Below, one piece after another: positions 6,978 to 13,293 of a stretch of 21,554 nt of DNA. The DNA comes from Gallionella sp. UBA4737 (GTDB lineage Bacteria; Pseudomonadota; Gammaproteobacteria; Burkholderiales; Gallionellaceae): the NCBI GenBank assembly GCA_002403995.1, contig DHIV01000096.1:1-21554 (forward strand), given 5' to 3'. Each line of letters starts with the position of its first letter. Position 1 is the first letter of the stretch. Under the pieces are notes generated by a model. That model saw only the letters and a program-made list of their open reading frames with translations. It was not told the DNA's origin and did not search any database. Both the position numbers and the translations under genes were made by a program.

Positions 6978-8698
6978 GCTTTACGCTGCACGGCATCGCA
7001 GTCTCCAGCGGCATCGCCATCGGCCATGCGCATCTGATCTCGCACACTTCATTGGAAGTGGTGCATTATGTGCTGCCCAAGCAATTTCTTGATGAGGAGA
7101 TTGCCCGCTTCGATGCCGCATTGCTGGCCACGCGCAATGAATTCGCCGGTCTGCGCAACAATCCACCCACCCACGCCGCCGCCGAGTTCGACGCCTTCCT
7201 GGAATTGCACCAGATGATACTGGACGATCCGCTGTTGAGCGCCGCGCCGCGCGAGATGATCGCCACCGAGCATTGCAACGCCGAATGGGCGCTCAAGACG
7301 CAAACTGAAACTTTGGTTGCGCAATTCGACGAGTTCGAAGATGCCTATTTGCGCGAGCGGCAGACCGATGTGACCCAGGTGGCCGAACGGTTGCTCAAGC
7401 AATTGCTGGGACAACCCGGATACCAGCCATCTCCGGCGCGCCAGGATGTGGAGACGATACTGGTGGCGCATGACTTGAGCCCCGCAGATCTGATCCAGTT
7501 CAAACCGCATCAGTACGCTGCATTCATCACCGATGTGGGCGGCGCGACGTCGCACACCGCGATCGTCGCGCGCAGCCTGAGCACGCCGTGCGTGGTGGGG
7601 CTGCATCATGCGCGGGATCTGATCCGTGAAGACGATCTGCTGATCCTGGACGGCGAGCAGGGCGTGCTGATCGTCAATCCCGACAAGCTGATACTGGCCG
7701 AATACAAGCTGCGCCAAAGCGCATGGGAACTGGAGCGCAAGAAACTCAAGCGTCTGCGCACCGCGCGCGCCAATACGCTGGACGGCACGATCATCGAGCT
7801 GTATGCCAACATCGAGAAGCCGGAAGATATTGCCGAGGTGAAGGAAAATGGTGCGACCGGCATCGGGTTGTTCCGCAGTGAATTCCTGTTCCTCAACCGC
7901 GAACATTTGCCGGACGAGGAAGAACAGTTCGAGGCGTATCGGGCGGCAGCAGCGGGCATGGAAGGCCAGCCAGTCACGATACGCACTTTCGATCTGGGCG
8001 GAGACAAGCAACTGAATGGGACCAAGCGCGTCGCGAATAACCCTGCGCTGGGACTGCGCGCGATCCGTTTTTGCCTGGCCGAACCGCAATTGTTCCGCAC
8101 CCAGATGCGCGCGCTGCTGCGCGCCACGCATTACGGCAACGTCAAGATACTGATACCGATGTTATCCAGCGTTTCCGAGCTCAACCAGACTCTGCAGTTC
8201 ATTGCCGCGACCAAGCAAAACCTGGATGACGAAGGCATCCCGTACGACCGCGAGGTGAAGATCGGCGGCATGATCGAGATACCCGCCGCAGCTTTGGCAC
8301 TCAATGTGTTCGCCAGGAAACTGGACTTTCTGTCCATCGGCACCAACGACCTGATCCAGTACACCCTGGCGATAGACCGTACCGATGAGGAGGTTGCGCA
8401 TCTCTATGATCCGTTGCATCCCGCCGTGCTGCATTTGTTGTCGCACATCATAGCCACATCCAACAAACTCGGTGTGCCGATCTCGGTGTGCGGTGAAATG
8501 GCCGGCGAATTGGCTTACACGCGCCTGTTGCTGGGTTTTGGTTTGCGCCAGTTCTCCATGTTCTCGGCGCAAGTGCCGAGCATCAAGCAGCGCGTGCTGA
8601 CTACCAACCTGCCGGAAATCGCGCTGCTGACACAGAAGATCCTGCGTGCCGATGATCCGATGAAGATACGCGAGTTGCTGGATCGCCTCAACGCCTAG
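6974..8698 (+). CDS. ptsI: PTS enzyme I (phosphoenolpyruvate-protein phosphotransferase)
   Basis: Cytoplasmic enzyme that autophosphorylates with PEP and phosphorylates HPr. 574 aa, full family length. Domains: N-terminal HPr-binding and phosphohistidine region (1 to ~230) with the active His at 194 in GGATSHTAIVARS, then a PEP-utilising TIM barrel (~255-574) with GLFRSEFLFLNR (298-309), the Mg/PEP residues in GGMIEIPAAA (431-440), SIGTNDLIQYTLAIDR (454-469) and the acid/base Cys506 in PISVCGEMAG. ATG 6974 follows GGGGGG at 6963-6968 and overlaps the preceding TGA. It is the last gene of the plus-strand run gshA-apbE-EIIA-ptsH-ptsI. It converges on the outer-membrane protein gene, with a shared hairpin between them. 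PtsP-type GAF domains are absent, so this is the sugar/regulatory EI and not the nitrogen EI. Confidence 0.96.
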   Translation: MSFTLHGIAVSSGIAIGHAHLISHTSLEVVHYVLPKQFLDEEIARFDAALLATRNEFAGLRNNPPTHAAAEFDAFLELHQMILDDPLLSAAPREMIATEHCNAEWALKTQTETLVAQFDEFEDAYLRERQTDVTQVAERLLKQLLGQPGYQPSPARQDVETILVAHDLSPADLIQFKPHQYAAFITDVGGATSHTAIVARSLSTPCVVGLHHARDLIREDDLLILDGEQGVLIVNPDKLILAEYKLRQSAWELERKKLKRLRTARANTLDGTIIELYANIEKPEDIAEVKENGATGIGLFRSEFLFLNREHLPDEEEQFEAYRAAAAGMEGQPVTIRTFDLGGDKQLNGTKRVANNPALGLRAIRFCLAEPQLFRTQMRALLRATHYGNVKILIPMLSSVSELNQTLQFIAATKQNLDDEGIPYDREVKIGGMIEIPAAALALNVFARKLDFLSIGTNDLIQYTLAIDRTDEEVAHLYDPLHPAVLHLLSHIIATSNKLGVPISVCGEMAGELAYTRLLLGFGLRQFSMFSAQVPSIKQRVLTTNLPEIALLTQKILRADDPMKIRELLDRLNA

Positions 8699-8728
8699 CA
8701 GTCGATGTCCGTCAAGTACGGCTGCTAG
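8695..8728. terminator. Two-part hairpin spanning both convergent stop codons
   Basis: Outer stem CTAGCAG (8695-8701) / CTGCTAG (8722-8728) and inner stem CCGT (8709-8712) / ACGG (8718-8721). It includes the ptsI TAG (8696-8698) and the TAG of the minus-strand gene (8725-8727). No U-run follows on either strand, so it may act as a roadblock or RNA 3'-end stabiliser rather than a classic terminator. Confidence 0.5.
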
Positions 8729-9474
8729 AATTCGTATTCGACCTGCATCCTGAAGGTATTGTCAGGCGCGGCGTTGCCTGTCCCGAACAGCCATGCGGCG
8801 TTGTACCTGATGGCTCGCCGGTTGCCGAGCGCGAACTTGCCGAACACGGCCGGACCGATGCGGTGGCTCTGGTCGGCCTGCTTGGCCCAGTCGTTCCATT
8901 TTCCCATGTCGCCCAGGCCCTGCACACCGAATTCCAGAGTGGGTTGCCAGCGGTATTTGGCTTGCCACTGGTAACTGAAATTGGTGCTGTATGGCACACC
9001 GCTTTCATCCGCCTTTCCGAACGCACGCTCAAACAGCAGGTTGCCGTTCAACTGGAGCTTGCCGAATTCGGTCTGGAACAACGGGCCGAGCTTGAACTCC
9101 CACGGTGCGTTAGCGCTCAACGGTGCTTCCAGTTCGGTGATGAGTCCGACATCGACAGGATATTCACCGGTGTCGGTGAGCTGGAATTTGTTTTCCCATT
9201 CGGCCAGGTTGGCAATATTGCTTCCGTCGCGTTCCTGTTTCAAATAGACCTCGGTGAACCAGTATTCCTTTGCGCCGTAACCGTAACCGATGCTGGCGCC
9301 TTGCGCGCGATTGCCGGCCACAGGGGAAGTTGCGCCGGCCTTGACGTCGATCTCCCGCTCGCCGTATTCGACAGCGGGGGTATAGACATAATCCGCAGCG
9401 CCGGCGTAGACATTCTGGACACATGCGATTCCAAGGAGCATGACGCTCAGGGGGTACTGCAAAGATTTTTTCAT
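8725..9474 (-). CDS. Outer-membrane beta-barrel protein of the iron operon, function unknown
   Basis: 249 aa with a Sec signal peptide (1-24, MKKSLQYPLS...VYA) and a mature part of alternating aromatic/polar strands ending in the aromatic C-terminus QVEYEF, the usual BAM-recognised signature of outer-membrane barrels. Blocks such as GASIGYGYGAKEYWFTEVYLK, WEFKLGPLFQTEFGKLQLNG and RYNAAWLFGTG look like long beta-hairpins, about 10-12 strands by eye. There is no TonB box, plug or carbohydrate-porin motif that I recognise. It starts 6 bp after the FTR1 permease stop on the same strand, so it is the third gene of a probable Fur-controlled operon. The inferred role is metal or iron-related outer-membrane passage, or sensing of iron stress at the surface. 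The family assignment is open. Confidence 0.8.
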   Translation of the reverse strand: MKKSLQYPLSVMLLGIACVQNVYAGAADYVYTPAVEYGEREIDVKAGATSPVAGNRAQGASIGYGYGAKEYWFTEVYLKQERDGSNIANLAEWENKFQLTDTGEYPVDVGLITELEAPLSANAPWEFKLGPLFQTEFGKLQLNGNLLFERAFGKADESGVPYSTNFSYQWQAKYRWQPTLEFGVQGLGDMGKWNDWAKQADQSHRIGPAVFGKFALGNRRAIRYNAAWLFGTGNAAPDNTFRMQVEYEF

Positions 9475-9480
9475 GAGCGG

Positions 9481-10305
9481 TTATTTTCGTAAGGCGGCCT
9501 GACGCGGACGGGCAACCCATTTCATGCCGATAAAGATGGCGACCAGTGCAGTCAGGTAGAAAACGATCTGCATTCCTGCAGGGCGAGAGTCATAGCCGAT
9601 CAGGCTGTGCAGCAGCATGCCGGGCAGTCCGCTCTCCGGCAGCACTGCCGAGGTGTCCCACAGCGGAGAGGCGAGGCTGGGCAGCAGATCGGCCTGGATC
9701 AGGAAATGCGCGGCCTGCGAAGCCATGCCGGCTGCCAGCAGCAACACCAATATGCCGGTCGCGGCAAAGAACCAGCGCAACGGCACGCGCAACAAACCGG
9801 CATAAAGCATGTAGCCGACCGCGATGCCCGCCAGCATGCCAATCAAGCCGCCGAGCATCATCGAAGCTTGTCCGCCATCGTTCGAGGCGGCGATCCCATA
9901 CAGGAACAGCACGGTTTCGGAACCTTCCCTGAGTACCGCGATCCCGACTATGACTAATAGAATCGAACACTCGCTGCTCCCGTCGGTAATGTTTCTTCCC
10001 GCAGATTTTGCGCTCTTGGCCAGCGCCGCGCCGTGCGAAGACATCCAGATGTTGTGCCACGCCAGCATCAGCACGGCGATGCCGAGCACGATGGCGTTGA
10101 ATATCTCCTGGCCCACGCCGCTGGCCAGCGATCCGATCACATCGGTAAACGCAGCGACCAGTCCGGAGCCTGCCAACCCGGCCAATAATCCGGCGATCAG
10201 CCAGCGTCTGCTGTTGGGCACGCTGCGTGTCGCGGCAGCAAGGATCCCGATGATGAGCGATGCTTCCAGTACTTCCCGAAAAACGATGATGGCTGTTCCG
10301 AACAT
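9481..10305 (-). CDS. FTR1-family iron permease
   Basis: Inner-membrane high-affinity iron permease of the Ftr1/EfeU/FtrC family, 274 aa with seven predicted hydrophobic helices. The two signature iron-binding motifs are present: REVLE (residues 10-14) in helix 1 and REGSE (126-130) in helix 4, both RExxE. ATG 10303-10305 has AGGAGA about 6 bp upstream and lies 10 bp after the cupredoxin gene. EfeO and EfeB partners are missing. The cupredoxin-permease order recalls FtrB-FtrC of the Bordetella FtrABCD ferrous-iron system, but the P19-like FtrA and the polyferredoxin FtrD are absent here and a beta-barrel protein follows instead. Fur repression is implied by the upstream site. Confidence 0.92.
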   Translation of the reverse strand: MFGTAIIVFREVLEASLIIGILAAATRSVPNSRRWLIAGLLAGLAGSGLVAAFTDVIGSLASGVGQEIFNAIVLGIAVLMLAWHNIWMSSHGAALAKSAKSAGRNITDGSSECSILLVIVGIAVLREGSETVLFLYGIAASNDGGQASMMLGGLIGMLAGIAVGYMLYAGLLRVPLRWFFAATGILVLLLAAGMASQAAHFLIQADLLPSLASPLWDTSAVLPESGLPGMLLHSLIGYDSRPAGMQIVFYLTALVAIFIGMKWVARPRQAALRK

Positions 10306-10315
10306 GTTACTTCTC

Positions 10316-10627
10316 CTATTGAGCGATGATGGCGCCCTGGGCGGTAGTTGCGTGAAACTCTCCGGTGAAAGGGTAACGTCCGGGGGTAAGCGGACCGATA
10401 TAGATCGTGGCGGTGCTGTGCCCGGTGATCACCTTTTCCCGGTTCAGCGAAAAACTGTCGAACTCCTCCGGGGTGGCATCCTGATTCTCGACCGTGAGCT
10501 TGATCTTTGTGCCGGCCGGGATCGGGAGTTCGGCTGGCTGGAATTGATGGTCTTTAATTGTCAGCATATAGTCGTCCGCGTGCGCGGCCCATGGCATTAG
10601 CAGTGCGGTTAGCAACAAGCGTTTCAA
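10316..10627 (-). CDS. Small periplasmic cupredoxin-fold protein of the FTR1 operon, lacks the copper Cys
   Basis: 103 aa from TTG at 10627, chosen because AGGAG lies 6 bp upstream and a clean signal peptide (KRLLLTALLMPWAAHA) follows. A longer in-frame ATG start at 10684 would run through the Fur site. The mature ~86 residues have the cupredoxin_1 pattern: DHQFQPAELPIPAGTKIKLTVENQD, then a late YPFTGEFHATTAQGAII. There is no cysteine anywhere, so a type-1 copper site is impossible. His27, His92 and an acidic PEEFD patch (53-57) remain as possible metal ligands. Position and fold resemble FtrB and the EfeO N-domain, which prepare iron for an FTR1 permease. It is the first gene of the operon. 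Electron transfer by copper is unlikely from sequence; iron binding is an inference. Confidence 0.85.
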   Translation of the reverse strand: MKRLLLTALLMPWAAHADDYMLTIKDHQFQPAELPIPAGTKIKLTVENQDATPEEFDSFSLNREKVITGHSTATIYIGPLTPGRYPFTGEFHATTAQGAIIAQ

Positions 10628-10650
10628 AGCGATCTCCTGATGATTTATAC

Positions 10651-10669
10651 GAATGATAATCGTTCTTAT
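10651..10669. promoter_or_regulatory. Fur box between fur and the FTR1 operon
   Basis: The near-palindrome GAATGATAATCGTTC at 10651-10665 resembles the Fur consensus, with the core TGATAATC. On the minus strand it sits just upstream of a TATAAAT (10643-10649), the likely -10 of the cupredoxin-FTR1 operon, so bound Fe-Fur would block it. It is about 60 bp from the fur start and could also give autoregulation. Confidence 0.75.
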
Positions 10670-10675
10670 TTGCAA

Positions 10676-10703
10676 TTGCAACAACTTTCTGTCAAGATAT
10701 GCT
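10676..10703 (+). promoter_or_regulatory. Candidate fur promoter
   Basis: TTGCAA (10676-10681), a 16-bp spacer, then TATGCT (10698-10703), 22 bp before the fur start codon and just downstream of the Fur box. The -10 match is moderate. Confidence 0.4.
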
Positions 10704-10725
10704 GAAATAACTGGAGGGTACTGAT

Positions 10726-11151
10726 ATGCATCAACCCGAACACTTAAAGAGTGCCGGCCTCAAATCCACCTTGCCAAGACTTAAGGTGCTGGACCTGTTC
10801 GAAAACAGCAAAGAGCGTCACTGGAGCGCGGAGGACGTTTACAAGCAGTTGCTTAACAGCGGAGAAGACGTCGGCCTGGCAACGGTGTACCGGGTGCTGA
10901 CCCAGTTCGAACAGGCCGGGCTGCTGGTGAGGCATCATTTTGAAGGAGGCAAGTCGGTGTTCGAGCTGAACAAGGGCGAGCATCATGATCACATCGTTTG
11001 CCTGCAATGTGGCCATGTCGAGGAATTCTACGATACGGCCATCGAGGCTCGTCAGGAGAAAGTTGCCACCGAACTCGGTTTCGCCATCCGCGACCACTCG
11101 CTGCACATCTACGCGGATTGCACCAAAAAGAAATGTCCGCATAAGCGCTGA
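10726..11151 (+). CDS. fur: Ferric uptake regulator Fur
   Basis: Fe(II)-dependent transcriptional repressor, 141 aa, full length. The N-terminal winged helix (about 15-80) carries the recognition region LATVYRVLTQFEQAGLL (51-67). The C-terminal dimer/metal domain has HHDHIVCLQCG (86-96) with the structural zinc pair C92 and C95, and a second Cys pair C132/C137 in DCTKKKC, as in E. coli-type Fur. ATG 10726 follows GGAGGG (10713-10718). It is divergent from the FTR1 operon across a Fur box, a standard autoregulated arrangement. Zur and PerR are less likely because of the HHDH motif and the iron-operon context. Confidence 0.96.
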   Translation: MHQPEHLKSAGLKSTLPRLKVLDLFENSKERHWSAEDVYKQLLNSGEDVGLATVYRVLTQFEQAGLLVRHHFEGGKSVFELNKGEHHDHIVCLQCGHVEEFYDTAIEARQEKVATELGFAIRDHSLHIYADCTKKKCPHKR

Positions 11152-11208
11152 GCAGATCCGCCCGAACCAATTGACAGCATTTCACAAAACGCGGAAACTG
11201 CGCATCGT

Positions 11209-11256
11209 AACCAGCGACTTAACGAGTGTTGTGCGCTCGTTTAGTCGAATGGCTAT
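11209..11256 (+). repeat. Structured repeat, copy B
   Basis: AACCAG (11209-11214), then GACTTAACGAG (11216-11226) / CTCGTTTAGTC (11236-11246), 10 of 11 positions pairing around a 9-nt loop. The only mismatch is T-T at position five. GAATGGC follows, but the second small hairpin seen in copies A and C is interrupted. Copy C starts 48 bp downstream of copy B, so the two are in tandem. Confidence 0.7.
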
Positions 11257-11314
11257 GACCAATGACTTAGCGAGTGTTTTTTGCTCGTCTAGTCAGATGG
11301 CCAGTAGTTCTATC
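11257..11314 (+). repeat. Structured repeat, copy C
   Basis: GACCAA, then GACTTAGCGAG (11264-11274) / CTCGTCTAGTC (11284-11294), again 10 of 11 pairs, a 9-nt loop and the same T-T mismatch. It continues into GATGG (11296-11300) / CTATC (11310-11314), matching the second hairpin of copy A. Confidence 0.7.
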
Positions 11315-11326
11315 AGTAGTTTCATC

Positions 11327-11377
11327 AGTGCCGATTTGACATCAGCTTGCGGGGCACTTAAATAATTCCAGCTAAAG
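11327..11377 (+). ncRNA. SAM-II-type riboswitch upstream of metX
   Basis: Stem P1 is AGTGCC (11327-11332) with GGCACT (11353-11358). Its loop begins GATTTGAC and ends with TTGC, and a 3' tail TTAAATAA...CCAGCTAAAG (to 11377) supplies the pseudoknot strand. This order (P1, GAUUU, UUGC, P1', AAAU, AGCUAAA) is that of the SAM-II aptamer, a class usually found ahead of met genes and mostly in alphaproteobacteria. It lies about 50 bp upstream of metX and is followed at once by a terminator, so bound SAM should lower metX-metW expression. The call rests on pattern recognition, not a covariance-model search. Confidence 0.85.
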
Positions 11378-11383
11378 CGAGGC

Positions 11384-11417
11384 AACCCGTCCCGCGAGAG
11401 CTGAACGGGTTTTTTTT
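11384..11417 (+). terminator. Riboswitch expression platform: intrinsic terminator ahead of metX
   Basis: AACCCGT (11384-11390) pairs perfectly with ACGGGTT (11405-11411), followed by a run of eight T (11410-11417). CAGCT in the aptamer tail (11369-11373) can instead pair with AGCTG (11399-11403) in the terminator loop, which would exclude the terminator: a plausible antiterminator in the absence of SAM. Confidence 0.85.
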
Positions 11418-11429
11418 GGAGCTTACATT

Positions 11430-12569
11430 TTGGTTGCATCAAATAACGTAGGCATTGTCAGCGCACAGCGCGCAACATTCGACACCCCGCTGGTTTTCCG
11501 CAGCGGCGCGGTGCTGCCACGCTATGAACTGGTATATGAGACCTACGGCAAACTGAATGAAGATAGATCCAACGCGATCCTGATCTGCCACGCACTATCC
11601 GGCCACCATCATGTGGCCGGTTATTACGTCGACGACCCGAAGAACGTGGGCTGGTGGGACAACATGATCGGCCCCGGCAAGCCGGTAGATACCGACAAAT
11701 TTTTCGTCATCGGGCTGAACAATCTTGGCGGCTGCAACGGCTCCACCGGCCCCTCCAGCATCGCTCCGCAAACCAGCAAACCTTACGGTGCCAGCTTTCC
11801 GGTGGTGACGGTGGAGGACTGGGTGGAGTCGCAGGCACGCCTGGCCAACTTGCTCGGCATCAAACAATTCGCTGCCGTGATGGGCGGCAGCCTGGGCGGG
11901 ATGCAGGCGCTGCAATGGTCGCTGTCATTTCCCGAGCGCGTGCGTCATGTGCTGGTGATTGCCGCCGCTCCGCACCTGACAGCGGAGAACATCGCGTTCA
12001 ACGATGTGGCGCGCAACGCGATCCTGACCGATCCGGATTTCCATGGTGGAAACTTCTATGAGCATGGCGTGGTGCCCAAGCGCGGCCTGCGCCTGGCGCG
12101 CATGCTGGGACACATCACCTACCTGTCCGACGATGCGATGGCGGACAAGTTCGGGCGCAGCCTGCGCTCCGGCAAGCTGGGTTATAACTACGACATCGAG
12201 TTCGAGATCGAGTCCTACCTGCGCTACCAGGGCGACAAGTTCGCCGCGTATTTCGACGCAAACACTTATCTGCTGATGACCAAGGCGCTGGATTATTTCG
12301 ACCCGGCGCGCGCATACGGGGGCAATCTCGACAAGGCGTTTTCGGCAGCGCGCGCGGAATTTCTGGTGGTGTCGTTCACTACCGACTGGCGCTTTGCGCC
12401 TGAACGCTCGCGCGAGATCGTCAATGCGCTGCTGCACAATCGCCGCAACGTGAGCTACGCCGAGATCGCCTCGACGCACGGACACGACTCGTTCCTGATG
12501 CAGCACGAGCATTACCACGATGTGATGCGTGCTTACCTCGACAGGATTGCACGGGAGTTTTCGGAATGA
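11430..12569 (+). CDS. metX: Homoserine O-acyltransferase MetX
   Basis: Activates homoserine as its O-acyl ester (acetyl- or, in many betaproteobacteria, succinyl-CoA donor) for methionine synthesis; cytoplasmic alpha/beta hydrolase. 379 aa. TTG 11430 is the start: GGAG at 11418-11421 is correctly spaced and the terminator ends just before it. Catalytic triad: Ser154 in MGGSLGGMQALQW, Asp319 in FTTDWRFAPERS, His352 in STHGHDSFLM. The oxyanion/lid landmarks LICHALSGHHHVAG and GLNNLGGCNGSTGPSS are intact. Expression is apparently controlled by the SAM-II riboswitch and terminator immediately upstream. metW follows after a 109-bp gap that holds a large inverted repeat. Acyl-donor choice cannot be read with confidence. 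Confidence 0.96.
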   Translation: MVASNNVGIVSAQRATFDTPLVFRSGAVLPRYELVYETYGKLNEDRSNAILICHALSGHHHVAGYYVDDPKNVGWWDNMIGPGKPVDTDKFFVIGLNNLGGCNGSTGPSSIAPQTSKPYGASFPVVTVEDWVESQARLANLLGIKQFAAVMGGSLGGMQALQWSLSFPERVRHVLVIAAAPHLTAENIAFNDVARNAILTDPDFHGGNFYEHGVVPKRGLRLARMLGHITYLSDDAMADKFGRSLRSGKLGYNYDIEFEIESYLRYQGDKFAAYFDANTYLLMTKALDYFDPARAYGGNLDKAFSAARAEFLVVSFTTDWRFAPERSREIVNALLHNRRNVSYAEIASTHGHDSFLMQHEHYHDVMRAYLDRIAREFSE

Positions 12570-12585
12570 ATCGGGGAAGGCATAC

Positions 12586-12662
12586 TAGCCACGGATTGAC
12601 ACGGATTGACACGGATGAGAGCTCGGCGTTTATCCGTGATCATCCGTGTCAATCCGTGGCTA
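12586..12662. repeat. Large inverted repeat built from ACGGATTGAC units (metX-metW gap)
   Basis: A 21-bp arm (12586-12606, beginning TAGCCACGGATTGAC) is exactly complementary to 12642-12662. The left side contains ACGGATTGAC twice in tandem (12591-12610) plus a third partial unit, and the right side has the reversed units ATCCGTGTCA and ATCCGTGATC. The spacer includes GAGCTC. The transcript would form a long hairpin between metX and metW. It looks like a mobile or dispersed palindromic element. Confidence 0.85.
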
Positions 12663-12678
12663 ATTTGGGTTCTAAGAA

Positions 12679-13293
12679 ATGAGTGCACACGATCCCATCG
12701 AACTCGCTGCCGCTCGCCCGGACTTTGCCGCGATCGCGGCGTGGATACCGCAGGGCGCGTCGGTGCTCGACCTCGGCTGCGGCGACGGCAGCCTGCTGCG
12801 CTACCTGAAGAACACCCGCAAGGTTCGCGGCTACGGTGTCGAGATCAGCGATGCGAACATCGTGGCGTGCATCCGGAACGGCGTGAACGTGATCCAGGGC
12901 GATCTGGAATCAGGCCTGTCCGGCTTCGAGAGCAACGCCTTTGATTTCGTGCTGCTGTCGCAGACGCTGCAAGCCACGCGACACACCGAGCCGCTGGTGC
13001 AGGAAATGCTGCGCGTCGGGCGCGAGGGTATCGTCAGCTTTCCCAACTTCGGCTATTGGCGCAATCGCGTCAACGTGCTGCGCGGCAACATGCCGGTTTC
13101 CAGGGAACTGCCTTACCAATGGTACGACACGCCCAACGTGCATTTGTGCACCTTGCATGATTTTGAAGATTTCTGCCGCGACCTTCAGGTGGCCGTGCTC
13201 GACCGCCGTGTGATGACGGGCAACAGCGAAGTGCATGTGTTGCCCAATCTGTTCGGCAGCACCGCGGTGTACCGGTTCCGGCGCGGCATATGA
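12679..13293 (+). CDS. metW: Methionine biosynthesis protein MetW
   Basis: Class I methyltransferase-fold partner of MetX, needed for methionine synthesis in proteobacteria that use MetX; it is thought to aid the acyltransferase step. 204 aa. The SAM-binding motif I reads VLDLGCGDGSLLRYL (29-43), followed by the acidic GYGVEISDAN at the end of strand 2. Other MetW landmarks are FDFVLLSQTLQATRHTEPLVQEMLRVG, SFPNFGYWRNRVNVLRGNMPVSRELPYQWYDTPNVHLCTL and the C-terminal NLFGSTAVYRF. The ribosome site before ATG 12679 is weak. The stop overlaps the ampG start by ATGA (13290-13293), so ampG is translationally coupled. Separation from metX by the inverted repeat may affect relative expression. Confidence 0.95.
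   Translation: MSAHDPIELAAARPDFAAIAAWIPQGASVLDLGCGDGSLLRYLKNTRKVRGYGVEISDANIVACIRNGVNVIQGDLESGLSGFESNAFDFVLLSQTLQATRHTEPLVQEMLRVGREGIVSFPNFGYWRNRVNVLRGNMPVSRELPYQWYDTPNVHLCTLHDFEDFCRDLQVAVLDRRVMTGNSEVHVLPNLFGSTAVYRFRRGI

Noticed and set aside
7049..8131. 360-codon open frame on the minus strand
   Set aside because: Antisense to ptsI, whose protein is intact with all catalytic residues.
11209..11314. Integron attC-like site (ACTTAAC resembles the R'' box)
   Set aside because: The opposite box does not match GTTRRRY, there is no integrase or cassette array, and copies A and C lack the motif.
11209..11314. CRISPR array
   Set aside because: Only two tandem units 48 bp apart, the intervening sequence is itself similar between units, and no cas genes are present.
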